A stretch of DNA of 64,000 nucleotides from Zelopaecilomyces penicillatus (lineage: Eukaryota; Ascomycota; Sordariomycetes; Hypocreales; Pseudodiploosporaceae), in contig VCCP01000001.1 of the NCBI GenBank assembly GCA_005765155.1, forward strand, positions 2,976,001 through 3,040,000. Reading direction: 5' to 3'. Positions within the stretch are counted from its first letter, which is position 1. Every line of letters begins with the position of its first letter. The notes under the pieces were generated by a model. The model saw only the letters and a program-made list of their open reading frames with translations, searched no databases and was not told the origin of the DNA. Positions 40,691 through 54,810 of the stretch are shown piece by piece. A program made the translations under genes and the position numbers.

Positions 40691-43600
40691 ATTATTTAAT
40701 TAATAGATAAATCAAAGTATATAAAGGGATCTAGTGATCCTAGCCCTCTCTTTTCCCTATATAGTTCTTATTTATCTTTAGATCCAAAGAGCTATATATC
40801 AGTATTAGATATCCATCAGCTATACTTATCTTTAATAAACTTCTTTAGATAATTTCTAGAATAGATCTTATTTAGAAGAATCCTATCTATTATATAAAGT
40901 ATATATACTTTAATAATATCTACTTATAAAGTAATCTAATATAGGCTATATTAGTATATTACTATCTTTATTATATAAGATTTATCCTGCTTCTTAGATA
41001 TATTATATATAAGCACTAGATCATTTGATACCAGTTGATTATATTCTAACTAAAGTATATATTTATTAATAGTATCCATTCTTATTATCAGCTTCTTCCT
41101 AATATTAGTTATCTTTTCTCTAGCCTTTATTATATCTTTTAATCTTCTTTCTAATATTCAAATATAAGACTTAAATAAGTTCTTAATATTAATAATAATA
41201 TCCTAATTAATAAGCCTCTATATTAGGAATTTGACTTTAAATAATAAGATAGGGTTATACCTATATATAAGATAAAAGATAGAGAAGCTATAGGATGATT
41301 TGATTATAGTTCTATTTATAAGAATAGCTACTTTAAGGTATCTTATCTATTTAGAGTTCTCTTCTAATATCTTTATTATTATAGATATAAGGCTTTAATA
41401 ATTAACTTTAATTATAGAATTAGCTATAAGATTATACTTAAATATTTAAATATATTTTATACTTTAATTAAATAGTATCTAAAAGAGAAGCTCTTTTATT
41501 TTAGATCTATTATTAATAACTATATAAAGTATAAGTCTATATTATTATATTAAGATTATAATAAATCTAATTATAGCCCTTAAGTTAATCTATTATATTA
41601 ATTAAACTTCTATTTATTTAATTAAGTTATAATAAGCTTCTATAAAGAAGTTTATACTATAATTAGATAATATATATTATAAATCAAAGTATACTTTTAA
41701 TATTAGCTATCTAAGTGATATTAAAATTATTAATTCTCTGCTTTATTATAATATAAACTTTTAATACTTAAGGTAATAAGCTATAGTTAAGGAAATATTA
41801 TTTTATATCTTTCCTTAATAATACCTATTAAAGAGAGTTTTAAAGATAATCACTTTATCTTTATACCCTTAGGCTATATAATAGCTTACTATCAATTTCT
41901 TATAAATAAGCAAGTTATTAATAACCAATATAGGATAGTTTCTTTTATAAATTAGTCTTAGCTAAAGTTTCCTATTCTTAATAAAGAATCTCTAAGCTTT
42001 CTAATATAGTGTTTTGAATTATACTTTATTAAGATTAGATAGTCTCTCTAATAAATATAGGAATCTAATAATCTATTAAGACTCTATAGAATATTTAGAT
42101 TTTAATATATTTAATTATATTAATCTAAGATATATATTAATTATATCCTTTAAATCCTTATTAACTTTAATATTTATTTAATTAAATAGCTCTAATTCTT
42201 TCTAAGAAAGTCTATCTATTATACTATTATTTTTCTTAGGAATATATTTAATAATAAAATCAAATAATATAATATAGCTGATCTAATAGATAATAAGACT
42301 ATTTAATATATTATAAATAATACTATTAAGCTAGTATATAAGGATATATATATCTATCTCTAAAGTAAATTATATACTATAGATATATCCTTTAAGCCTT
42401 TAGAATATAAAGAGAATAGCCTTATACTCTTGCTTTATTATATTATAGCTATATTTAGCCTTATTCTAATAATCGCTTTTAAACCTAATTAAGTATTATT
42501 GCTTATCTAGGACTTATATTAAAACTATTCTTTATTCTTTAAGGCTGGTATTTATTATAAATATGATTTCTTTGCTCTTCCTAAAGAGATTAAATAATAT
42601 TAAAATAGGGATAGTTATTATTATATCCCTAAGCTTGGTTATTACCTTTAATTATAATTCTCTTTATTCCTAAGAGGCTTTCTTTTATAATAGAGTGATA
42701 AAAGAGAGAGCAATAATAATAAAGTTATATATTTAAATTTAATAATAGCTAATAAGTCTAAGAAAGGCCCTAATATCTATTATATTATAATAGATAAGCT
42801 ATTCTAGGATCTTAATAATCTTCTCTTTAATTAATTTCCTTCTAGATATCCTATAAAGAAATCTAATAATAATAATTATATTTTAATAATATTTTAATTT
42901 CCCTTCTAATATTATATATCCAAAGAGCTTAATATTAAAAAGGACTTTATTAAGATTCTATAAATACTTAAATATATATTTTAATATCCTAAAAAGAATC
43001 TCTTTATTATTATAAATAGATTATAACCTATATATAATAATATTATTAAAAAAGGGTTTATAGATATCTAGGATAAGATTAAATAATATCTAAGTTATAA
43101 TTTTTATAAATTAAACTATAAAATTTATAATACCCTAAGGGAGTATATATATCCTTAAAAGACTAATAATAAAAGAAAATATAATAAGATCCCTATTCTT
43201 TTTATTTAATAAGACTTAATTATAGCTAGAAAAGAAATCTAATAATAAGAGTATAGTATATATAAAGAAATCTTTATTAAAGAAATCAATATTAAAAGAG
43301 ATAAATATATCTCTAAAAGTAATAATATTATATTTTATAATAGTATTAATTAAATAAAATCCCTTATCCTTTTTTTTAATAAAGAAATATTAATTTCTAT
43401 AGGAGATATAAGACTCTTCTAATATATAATTCTTAAAGTATATCTTTAATAACTCTATAGCTTTTACTTTTAATCCTTATAAAATAGGGATAGAATATAT
43501 CTATTAGACTAAATAAAAAATCATTTTAATAATTTAAAGAGATATAATTAATAAATCAAGTATTCTATTTTCTTTAAATTGCTAAGATAAAGCCTATTCT

Positions 43601-44590
43601 CTATTATAGAGAATCTCTAGGAAAATATTAATCTCTTATTAGATTAATATATTCTTAGTTTAAGAGAGGATTTTCTTAAGGTATTCTCTATAGAGTTAAA
43701 ATCCTTTAGATATATTAGAGAACTTTAGAATAATATATTTAATAAAGGGTATATTTAAATTAATTCTTCTCTTTACTTTCTTTTATTTCTTTTTTTTTTA
43801 AAATAGATTACTATTAGGTATAAGTCTATCCAAAGAAATATTATTAATAGGATTAACTTTATTAGCCTTCTTCTTATATAAGATATAGATATATATCTTA
43901 AAGGGATTATATAATTAATATATTCCTTTTCTTTTAGATTTCTTCTTTTTCTTTAGAAAGTCTAATTCAGCCTTAGCCACTTTTAAAGCTTTAATATACT
44001 GCTTTATAGACTCCATTAATATACTCTTAATAATTATCTTACTATTATCAGAGTTAAGCTCTATTAGTATTTCTTTATTATTCTTAAGGAGCTATTCTAA
44101 ATCAATTAATTCCTTATTATTAACTATATCTCTAATAATATAATTAATATTTAATTTTCTAAGGAATTAGATTTATTTTATTCCTAATAAATAGTATCTA
44201 TAATAGGAGTAATTACTTATACTTACCCTATTTAATACTATATATATAAATCTCTACCCTTCTAAGAATAATTAAATAATAGCTTAGCTATTCTAATAAA
44301 TAATATCCCTAGGATAAAGGATATTATAACTCTATCTAATACTATATATAGGTAAGTGGATATTTAAATAATTCCTATATAGAGTTGAACTTTTATTTCT
44401 TTAATTATTTAAATAATCTACCTAGAGAATAATATTATTTTAATCTTAATTGGATTATATTTAATCTTATATTTCTTAGCTAGCGATTTTAAGATAATAT
44501 TACCTTTAAAGCCTAAATCAATAAGTATATTTATTGCTTTCCCTTCTTAAGAACCAATCTTAACTTAGATCTTAGGTATTTATTATATAT
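40691..44590 (-). pseudogene. RIP-degraded pol of A-rev2
   Basis: This is the minus-strand copy of the A-outer pol, aligned almost without indels. The RT active-site position at 43042-43053 reads F-F-N-N. The protease site near 44509-44520 reads I-D-L-G-F, so the catalytic Asp codon (44517-44519) survives although the following Ser is now Leu. RNase H and integrase extend towards 40691. Stops are frequent but the sequence is less decayed than in A-rev1. Confidence 0.86.
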
Positions 44591-47500
44591 TTAATAATTA
44601 ATAGCTATTTAAGTATATTTAAATAACCTTATAAAATACCTTATTAAAAGAGAAGCTTATATTATTATAGAGATTATCTTTAACCAGTTCTAGAATATAG
44701 AAGTAATATAGACCTAATAGATTTATATTATCTTAACCTTAATTAGATAATATTATTTAATACTAGTTATAATTAAAAGAGGCTTCTTCTTATATTTTAA
44801 TTATAATTATAATATTAATATATAATTATTTAATTAGCTTATTAAAGAAGGCTTTATTATATCTTATTTATAAATAAACTTAAATTACTCTTATTATATT
44901 CTTTAGCTTTATTAAAGATATAGGATTATTTAATCTATTCTTAGGGATATAAAGGACTTCTATTATATCTTTAGCCTAATCTAATAGATCCTAATCTATA
45001 ATTATCTTAAGCTTTAAATCAAGATTAATTAATATATAAAATATTATAGTAATTATCTTTATAAATAAGATCTCCTTTAGTTTTAACTAATAATAAGGAA
45101 GTCTTATACTTTAATCTATTATTTATAATATATTCTTAGGTATAATCATTAGATTAGAAGATACTATTCTATTTAATATTAAGATAGCCTTAGAAATAGG
45201 CTTCTAATATATAATAATTAAAGATTTAATTAACTCTCTATTATCACCCCTTTATCTCTTTCTTTTATTAGTATTTATATTGATTATATATATTAATACT
45301 ATTTAATCCTTTATATCTTTATATTAAAAGAATAATATAAAAGAAGTTTAGATTATATTTTTATTAAATATAATATCTAAGTATTATAACTTTATAGATT
45401 ATTATTTAAGGCCTAGATAAGAGATATATTTTCTAAAGATTATACCTTTATATTTATTTAATACCTATTTAAAGTATTAAAGGGCTTTAGCTTTAATTAA
45501 GAGGATAAGGGATATAACTATATAATTAAGAAAGTTAATAGCCTAAGCTATTATAAGCTTTTAATAGTATCCTTTTATCTTAAGGAATTACTATATAATA
45601 ATAAAAGGAATTATACTCTAGCCTATAATATATCCTAGATTTAATATCCTAGTATATAAATTATATATATAGAACCTAAGTTTAATATTATATATTAATT
45701 TATTATAATAGAAGGGAAAATAGCTTAATAAGTTATAATACTAATAATTATTCTTATCTTATCTCCCTTAAAGAGAGAAGATATTAAAATCCTTATTATT
45801 ATTAAGATTAAATATTATTTAATTAGATAAAAAACTTATTAAGCCTTTATACTATAGATCCTTATTAATATATATATTAGCATTTATCTGTATTTTAATA
45901 ATTATTTAAGCAATATCTTCCTTAATAATTATATTAATCTTAAGGTTATTAATAAGCTTGATTAATTCCTTTATATCTATTAGCTTAGCTTTAAAGGGTA
46001 TAATCTTAATAATAATTAAAAAGAACTTTTCTTTAAAATAAAAATCCTATATAACTGGATTCTTTATTATAATAACTTAATTAAATATTACTCTAATAGT
46101 AATTATATTTATCTAATTCCTAAGACTATTAGAAGTCTTATATTATTTAATAATTAATCTAATAATCATTTAACTATTAAAGTATCCTTAGAGCTACTTA
46201 TATAGTATCTTCTTAAGTTTATAGGGATCACTAATAGAATTTGCTTAGATAACCTTAATAAGAAGCCTTATTAATATAATCTTATATAATATATAAAACA
46301 ATAGTTTTAAATCCTTTTAATTTAAATTATATTAGGAAGTATAGAATCTATACCTATTAAACTAGTCTAGAATATCTTTAATAGATTCTAAGTATTATTA
46401 TTTAAGCACTTTTAAATAATCTTTATATAATCTTAATTATTATAAGTCTTCTTTAAAGAAATAGTTCTTTAATACTTCTTTAGCTTTTACTTATAAGAGA
46501 TTATAGATAAATCCCTAGATAATATCTTTATAAGCATTAATTATATAATATATAAAATAATTATATTTCTCCTTATTAATTATATTATTATCTTTTATCT
46601 TAAGCTTATAGCTTAAAAGGTACTTAATAATATTAATTCTATTAAAGTATTTAATAAGCTTAAGGTTAATAATATATCTCTTAGATTTATTTATAATAAG
46701 AATATCCTTAAGACTATTAAAGAGAATAATATTAATCTTAATAATACTTTATTAAAAACTCTTAATAATATTATCCCTTAGCTGATTAATTAATTATAAG
46801 CCTAATCTATTAAGGGAAGGGCTATTAGAATTTATAATAGATATTATACTAGATAAAGGAATACTTAAAGTAAGGATATTAAAGATAATAGTCTTAGGAA
46901 TAATAATTCTAATAATAGAGTTAGAGCTATTTAAAGGTCTTTTTCTTTAATATAAAGAGTATCTGCTTAAATCAAAGGCTAGTAATATACTAAGAAGATT
47001 AAATAATAATAAAGGCTTCCTATTATAAAGATATTTAAATATCTAATCTAAGAAGAAGTTATCTTAACTCTTATATAATAATACCTTATTAATTATATCC
47101 TAATATTAATATAAAACCTTTCCTTTAGGGATAGATATTATACTTAAATCAAGAATAATAGTTCCTATATTATTATAATTAAATAATATCTTATTTCTAA
47201 AATACTAAGATCACTCCTAAATAGAAAGCTTCTTTAATACTAAGGATAAGACCTATAGAAAGAGAAGAGAGATAAAAACATTTCCTAAGATTAACCAAAC
47301 CATTAAAATATTAACCTATAATATAAAAAAGCAAAACCAAGGGTTAATATATAGCTAATACTGCTTATTATTAATTAAATAATTAATATTAAAAGCTATA
47401 TAAGCTAGTTATCTATAGCAGTTCTTTCTATATTTACTTATATTTTAATCAAATAAAATTAATAAATTTAAAGTACCCTGCCTTTTCAATTTAATATTCA

Positions 47501-47919
47501 ATATATAAGTTATCTTTTATATATATTCTAAATAGAAGCTTATCTTAGGATTAAATATTCCTTTATTTTTTCTTTTAATAGTTTAGTATTCTATAGTATT
47601 AGATTCTAATAGAAAAGAAATTAATAATATCTTATTATTTAGTTAGGATAATATATAATATCCCTGCTTTATAGACTTTAAGTCTTTTAATAAATAAGCT
47701 TAGCTCTTTTATTTCTAGATTTCTAGGCTTTTATCCTTAGAGGTATCTTCTGATTATATTAATCAGAAGATCTTATAAGGGTATCTATAATAATTCTTCT
47801 TAGACTAATCCTTATAATAGCTTGAAAGTACCCTTAAATATATTATATTATTAGTCTGATATTAATTAATCCTTTTAATAGTAAAGCAAATAAGATATTC
47901 CCCTATCTTAATTATTAGT
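44591..47919 (-). pseudogene. Leader and gag-like region of A-rev2
   Basis: This is the counterpart of A-outer 25368-28700 on the other strand. It ends at the LTR with the conserved attattag stretch of the primer-binding region. No Gag motif is recognisable and the assignment is positional. Confidence 0.6.
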
Positions 47920-48315
47920 TTTAATAAGGGGAAAATAATATATATAACAATACTAATACTATCTATAGAATTATAGGATGATTTTAGGGTAATTATATAG
48001 CTAATATAATCTATAAGGATTAAATAAGCAAGAAAAGCTATAAAGCAATAATATAATAAATTAAACTTAAAGGATTAATTAATCATTCTATAATTAATTA
48101 GATAAAGAAGATAGCTTTTTAATAGCTAGTCTTTTGAATATACTAGAAAATTCTTAGATAGAAAGGGGGAAGAAAACTTAAATTTGATGATATCTACTTA
48201 TTCAAATGGCCTGGGTATGGCCTATCTACTTATACAGTTCAATCCCCCTAAGTATAGCTTATACAGCTATAGCTTAATCAACTAGCAAGGAGGTGTGTTT
48301 AACCCAGCCATCAAA
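47920..48315 (-). repeat. 5' LTR of A-rev2
   Basis: This 396-bp A LTR in reverse orientation is the least mutated A LTR in the window. It keeps ggcctgggtatggcc and CCATCAAA, which show the pre-RIP state of positions that are TA-rich elsewhere. Confidence 0.93.
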
Positions 48316-48599
48316 ATAAGAATGTATTTAATAAGTGATTCTTTATTAGATTTATTAATTATAAGAATATATATTAGTATTCCTTTATTTAGAATTAATT
48401 TAAAGGCTAGCTTTATATCTTTAACTTATAAGTAAATAGAAAAATATATTATACTAAAGAGTTTATATATCTATAGAGATAAATACTTTATAAGCTTAAT
48501 CTTCTTTATAACTTTATATTTATTACTATTCTATATATAAAGCAAGTATAAAATTAAGAGTATAGCTATCTATCTTTCTTCTAGGTCTATATTATTATC
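48316..48599 (+). pseudogene. A-outer 3' region, middle part between the two nested elements
   Basis: This continues A-outer from 35483 and is the complement of A-rev2 at about 37520-37803. It ends at the target duplication of C1 (TTATC, 48595-48599). The first 4 bp are the ATAA duplication of A-rev2. Confidence 0.85.
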
Positions 48600-49028
48600 T
48601 ATTATAATCTAATAATATAATTAAATAGTAGGCTAGTTATATAATCTAAAAAGAGTATATACTATAAAGAAAGAGAATTAATTAGGATAGATTAATAGGA
48701 TTACTATAAGAATAATAATAATCTAGATAAGCTAATAACTTAGATTATTAGGATTATTATTTATAGGATAGGTAATCTAAGTGATCTATAATATATATAT
48801 ATACCCTTAATTTTTACTCTTTAGATATAGCTTAGATAGTTATTAATATACTTTTAACTTTATTATATTATTTATTATTATTTATTATACTAATACTTAA
48901 CCCTTAATTATAATACCTAGTATTTATTACTAATATAATAGATTATATTACTTAGAATGCTTTAATTTATCTATTAATATAAATCCCTTTTATTAGGTTT
49001 ATCCCTTAGGAATTTATTAAATATTATA
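48600..49028 (+). repeat. 5' LTR of C1
   Basis: The LTR starts TATTATAATC and ends AAATATTATA. A (TA)n tract near its middle is the spot where B-outer inserted in the related C3 LTR. The internal region begins TATTAATAACTC. Confidence 0.9.
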
Positions 49029-51340
49029 TATTAATAACTCTTATTTAATGGATTATTATATAATCCTAAGTAATATTATTAACTATCTTAAATCATTATA
49101 GATATTACTTAATTAATCCTTATCTTATTTATTATTAAGCTTTAGGCTCTATATAAGAAGAATATAGAACTTAAAGCTAAGTTATAAGCTAAATAGAAAG
49201 ATCTTAGTAAAATCATTAAACCTTATAAGCTAGAACCTTTTATTAGATATTCTAGATCACTTTAAATATTCCTAATATAACTTAAAGCTTATTATTAATT
49301 CTATCCCTATTAGTTATAGGAGGAATCTATAAAAATCCTATATACTATAGGATATATAGAGAGGGCTGCTCTTAAATAGTTTAAATCTATTATAAGAGAC
49401 TGTATAAATAAGGAGAAAAAAGATTAGAATAATAAAATCAAAAAGATTTTTCAAAAATATAATAACTTTAAAAATATAATTAAAGAAATCTTTAGATAGA
49501 TAGATAAAGAAAGAGCTATAATTAAAAAACTTAAACTATTATATTAATATAGATCAGCCTTAAACTATACCTTAGAATTTAAATAGATTATTTTATAGAT
49601 TATCTAGGAAGATAATATATTAATAGAATACTTCTATAATAGATTTAAGGAAGAAGTTAAGGATAAACTCTTTAAAGAGGATAGACCTGAAAATTTAATT
49701 AAGTATATTAGAATAGCTATTAAGATTAATAATAAATAGTTTATATAATATAAATAAAGGAAAATCAAAGGATTAGGATAGAGTGATTTTAGATAAAAGC
49801 TATAATATTAGTTTAATTAAGGCAGATATAGAGAAGAATCTATTACCTATAAATATACTTTAAATCCTAGAAGAATAAAACTTAATATAACCTAGAAAAG
49901 AGATATATTAAAAGTCTAATATTATAACTATAATAGATATAGATATATCTTTTAATAATATAAATAACCCAAGAAAGATAAAAAACCTTAGAAATTAGTA
50001 TTTAATATATAATAAAGTGTATATATTATAGCTATAAATAGATAAACCCTAGCTATAATAGAATAAAGAGAATAAAGATAAGGATAACCTAAAAACTATA
50101 GATACCCTATACCCTAATAATTATTAATATTATAGTCTATATTAACTTAATCTAATATTATATAATAGGATTAATAACTAGATATAGATATAAATAAAAA
50201 AGAATACTTTAAAGAGATTCTAGATTAATAAATAATCCCTATTATAGATAATAAAAATACTTTAATTAAAGATAAAATAATAAATAATAGCTTAGACTCT
50301 AGCTCTTTAGAATCCAAGAATAAAGAGCCCCTTAGGATAACTTAATACTATACTATACTATATTTATTATCTAAGAGTACTATTTATAAATATCTTAGAG
50401 AAGCAATAATCAAACTTATATAAGTATTAAGCTATATAGATAGAGTTAATCTTTAATTTATAATTATTAAATATATTTATAAATAGATAATAGAAAAAGG
50501 CCTAGATATTCCTATTTTAGGAGATTACCTTAGAAGAGCCTTTATATTAAAAACCAATTATAGTAAATATAAAGATAATTATATACTCCTAGACTTTAAT
50601 TATATTTTTTATAATAAAATCAGCTGGATATTATATATTGATTTCTTTTATTTTTAATATTAGAAAATAAAAATCCAGAATAAATTCTTTCTATATTATA
50701 TAAGAGTATAAGGAATCAAAAATATCCTTATAAGAGATTAATTTATTAACTAGTATAAGACCAAATACTTTATATCTTTTAGAATTAGTATATTTAAACT
50801 ATACCTTAAGACCCTAAAAGAATATAGATAAGGAGCTGAAAATAAAGACTATAAGTCTATCTATTATAAGGTCTATAAATAGGAAAAGCTTAAATTAGAA
50901 TATAATAGATTATAACTTATAAACTATAGAAAGAAGGATTTATATAATTATATTAATCTTAAGTATAATATATATTTATAATAGAAGCTGATATAATAAT
51001 ATAAAAGATAATTATTAGAAGATAATATCCTAGGAAGAACTTAATATAAAGCTATAATAGTAATCAACTATAATAAACCTTAATATAGATAATATATAAA
51101 AGAAAATAAATATATATATAAGGAAATAAAGAATCTCTATAAATAAGAATTTAATTTCTAAATCTATAAAGGAAGTCAAGCTAATTAAACTCTATATTAT
51201 ATAATTATTTAAGGCTTAGATAGAATAAATTATAATAGATTATATAAAGAATATAATCCTAGAAACTCAAAAAATAAATAAAGTTATCTATAAAAGGGTT
51301 ATAGTATAACCCCTTATAAAAGACCCTCTATATAATAGAT
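49029..51340 (+). pseudogene. gag region of C1 with a fully converted zinc knuckle
   Basis: By position and motif this encoded Gag, the particle-forming and RNA-binding protein. At 49920-49961 the frame reads Y-Y-N-Y-N-R-Y-R-Y-I-F-stop-stop-Y. The spacing fits C-x2-C-x4-H-x4-C exactly, with every Cys and His codon turned into Tyr (TGY or CAY to TAY). A lysine-rich segment follows. The frame from about 50100 to 51300 between the knuckle and the protease is hard to follow, and I assign nothing specific to it. Confidence 0.72.
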
Positions 51341-54300
51341 ATTAATAAGCTTAAACTAATAATAGAAATATAGATTATAGGATATTATTTTTATACTCTA
51401 ATGGATAATAGAGTAATAAGTAATTATATATTATTAAAAGCTATAAATTATATATAATTGCTATAGTATAATAAGAAAGAACTATATCCCTTATATAATC
51501 TAGAAGAGAATACCTTTATCTATAATAAAGAATAGATTAATAAAGAGACTGATTATCTCTAATTCAAAGTCTAAGGATATTAAGATAATACTATATTTAA
51601 CATAATAGATATTAAAGAATATAAACTTATATTAGGCTATCTTTAATTATTTAATAGTAATCTATAGATTAATTAAAAGATAGGCTAGATATAATAGAGT
51701 AATATTATATTATCTTTAAAAGATTATAAAGATCTAATAATAATAAATAAAGCAAAGAAAGTATACTTTATAGCTATTAAAAAGGGCCTTTTATTAGGAA
51801 ATCATACCAAAAAACAATATAATAGTTAATAATAATAAACCTAATAGATTATTATCACCCTTAAGATAATAATAAAGCAAATATAAGAATACTCTAAAAA
51901 TAAATTACCCTTAGATATAGAAAAATAATTTATATCTATAATAAAAGAATATTATAAGTATATTAAACTGTTTTATAAAGAGCTTAAAATAAAGCTCCCC
52001 TTATATAATCAATAGGATTATAAAATTCAGATTATAGATAGAAAGAAGCCTACTTTTATTAAGATCTATATACTAAATACCAAGGAATTTAAAATATTAT
52101 AAAAGTATCTTAATAAAATACTTAAAAAGGGATATATCTAATCATTTATATCTAAAGTAGAATACCCTATTATATTTATATTAAAAAAGAATAATAAGCT
52201 ATAACTGGTTATAGATTATTAATTATTAAATATAGTTATAATTAAGGATTAAATATCCTTATTATTAATTAATAAACTATATAATTAATTATATAGAATA
52301 AACTGATTTATTACCCTAGACCTTAAAGGAGTATATAATTTGATTTAAATAAAGAAAGATAATAAATAGAAAACCGCTTTTAGAATTAAGTTTAGACTTT
52401 TTGAATATCTAATAATACCTTTTAGCTTAATTAATACCCCTATAATATTCTAATATATAATCAATAATATTCTCTAAGAATATTTAAATATCTTTATAAT
52501 AATCTATTTAGATAATATTTTAATCTTCTTTTAAATAGAAGAAGAATATAAAGAATATATCTATAAGATATTATAACTACTCTAAGATAATAATCTTCTT
52601 ATTAAATCAGAAAAATATAAATTTTATAAATAAATAATTATCTTTTTAGGATATATCTTTTTATTAGATAAAATTTAAATAGAATCAATAAAAATCATTA
52701 TAGTATATAATTAGCTAATATTATAAAATATTATAAATATATAAGAGTTTTTAAGCTTTATTAATTATTATTAAAAGTTTATCTATAATTATAATAAAAT
52801 AATTATATTATTTATTAAATATATTAAGAAAGATTATAAATTCCTATAGAAATCTAATATAAATACTATATTTAAAAAACTTAAGAAGTAAATCTATAAA
52901 GAATCTATACTAATAATATATAATCCAGATAAATCTATAGAACTTAAAACTAATACTTTAAACTATATTATTAGAGTATAAATTAGATAATAAGATAATA
53001 AAGATAGACTATAATCTATTATCTTCTATTCTAAGAAACTTTATAGAATAGAACTTAATTATTTAATCTATAATAAAGAATTTATAGCTATTATTAAAGC
53101 TTTTAATAAATTCTTATATTATTTATAAGAAAGCAATTATTAAATAAAGGTTTTTATTAATTATAAGAATATCTCTTACTTTATTATTATATAGAAACTA
53201 AATATATAATAAATCTATTATATAGAAATCCTTATAGATTATAACTATAAAATCATCTATTATAAAGGATCTAAGAATAATAGAGTGAATACTTTAAGCT
53301 AAAGAAGTGATTATAATAATAGAAAATCTTATTATAAAGGATAAATCTTTTAAATATCTGAATCAAATATATTATAAATAAAGCTAAATACTATATATCA
53401 AGTTATATTAGCCAACCCTATCTTAAAATAAGTTAAATAAGTATATTCCTTAGAAGATATAATAAAAGTATCTAAGGGAATGAAATAAAAAGATAAATAC
53501 TATAAGTATAATAGGAAACTCTAGATACCTAAAGAACTCTAGGAAACCATTATATAAGAACTATATAAATCCCTTATTTATAATTACCAAGGAATTATAA
53601 AGACTATAGAATAAGTATAAAGATACTATAGATTCAAAGAACTATAATAAATAATCTAGAAGATTATAAATAATTATATTATTTATAAACAAATCAAGCT
53701 AATAAAATATAAACTATATAGAGAGTTATAACTATTATTAGTATCTATATAATTATAGGAATTAGTATTATTTGACTTTATTATTAAACTATTCCTATTA
53801 ATAGAATCCCTTATAGGAGTAGCTTATAACTTAATATAGATTATTATAGAAAGATTAATAAAGTTCTTATACTTTATACTCTATTTTAAAGCAAGCTTAA
53901 TAGAAGACCTTATCTATAGCTTCTATAAAGTGATAATAAGCTTATATAGCTTACTAAAGGAAATCATCTTAGATAAAGGAATAACCTTTATCTCTAAGTT
54001 TTAGTAAGGATTAATAGGATATCTTAGGACTAGATATAAACTCAATACTATCTATCACCTATAAATAGATAAATAAATAGAATAAATTAATCAAATTATT
54101 AAAGGATACTTATATATTTATATTAATTATTATTAAGATAATTAAATAAAATACCTATTAATTATATAATTAGCCTATAATATATCTATTTTTAAATTAA
54201 TATAACTTATATTAATATATACTAATTATAGATTTATACTAGAAGTATTTTATCTACTATACTAAGAAGGATTAAAATCAGAAAAAGCTATACTTAATAC

Positions 54301-54810
54301 TATATAAAAATAATAATTATATAAAGAACTCTATATATAACTCTAAATCATCTATAATAGAATAAAATATTATATAGATTAATAAAGATTAAAGGAATTA
54401 ATCTTTAAAGAGAGAGATATAGTATACCTTTTATACTATATACCAGACAAAACCTCTCCAAATATTATAATAATATAATCAAGCAATAAATTAGATTTTA
54501 AGAAACTTAAACCATTTAAGATCAAAAAAGCTATTTCTAATATTAACTATAAACTTTTACTATTAAAGAATATATAATTATACCCTATATTTTATATTTC
54601 CTTATTAAGTAAAGTATTAGATAATTTAAAAGAATATATAGATATTATAGTATATATAATAGAGAAAGAATAGGAAATTAAAACAATTATAGATTATAGG
54701 CTAAATAATAATAAAAAAGAATATCTAGTTAAATAGAAAGGGTTTAAACCTAAGAAGAACTTATAGGAGCCCCTTAATTATCTAAATTATTATCAACCCC
54801 TAATATAATA
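51340..54810 (+). pseudogene. RIP-degraded chromovirus pol of C1
   Basis: A protease-like segment lies near 51400 (Y-T-L-M-D-N-R-V-I-S-N-Y). RT runs from about 52150 to 52680, with L-V-I-D-Y, L-D-L-K-G-V-Y-N and T-A-F-R-I-K landmarks and the active site at 52505-52516 reading YLDN for YLDD. RNase H lies around 52900-53300. The integrase core has Asp at 53774-53776, Asp at 53972-53974 and Glu at 54080-54082, all in one frame, with 35 residues between the last two (DD35E). The chromodomain spans about 54660-54800: E-Y-L-V-K-stop-K-G-F, then stop-E-P-L, where the stops (54732-54734, 54762-54764) replace Trp. Confidence 0.9.

Larger units (their letters stand above)
35484..48315 (-). mobile_element. 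Full-length family A element A-rev2, nested in A-outer
   Basis: Two 396-bp LTRs (35484-35879 and 47920-48315) bound the element. The flanks ATAA at 35480-35483 and 48316-48319 form a 4-bp target duplication. A-outer sequence joins across it in register with A-rev2's own copy of the site near 37803. Total length is 12,832 bp. Its LTRs are less mutated than most (the 5' LTR still starts TTTGATGG), so it is probably among the youngest insertions. It forms a 10.5-kb inverted repeat with A-outer 24972-35483. Confidence 0.94.
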
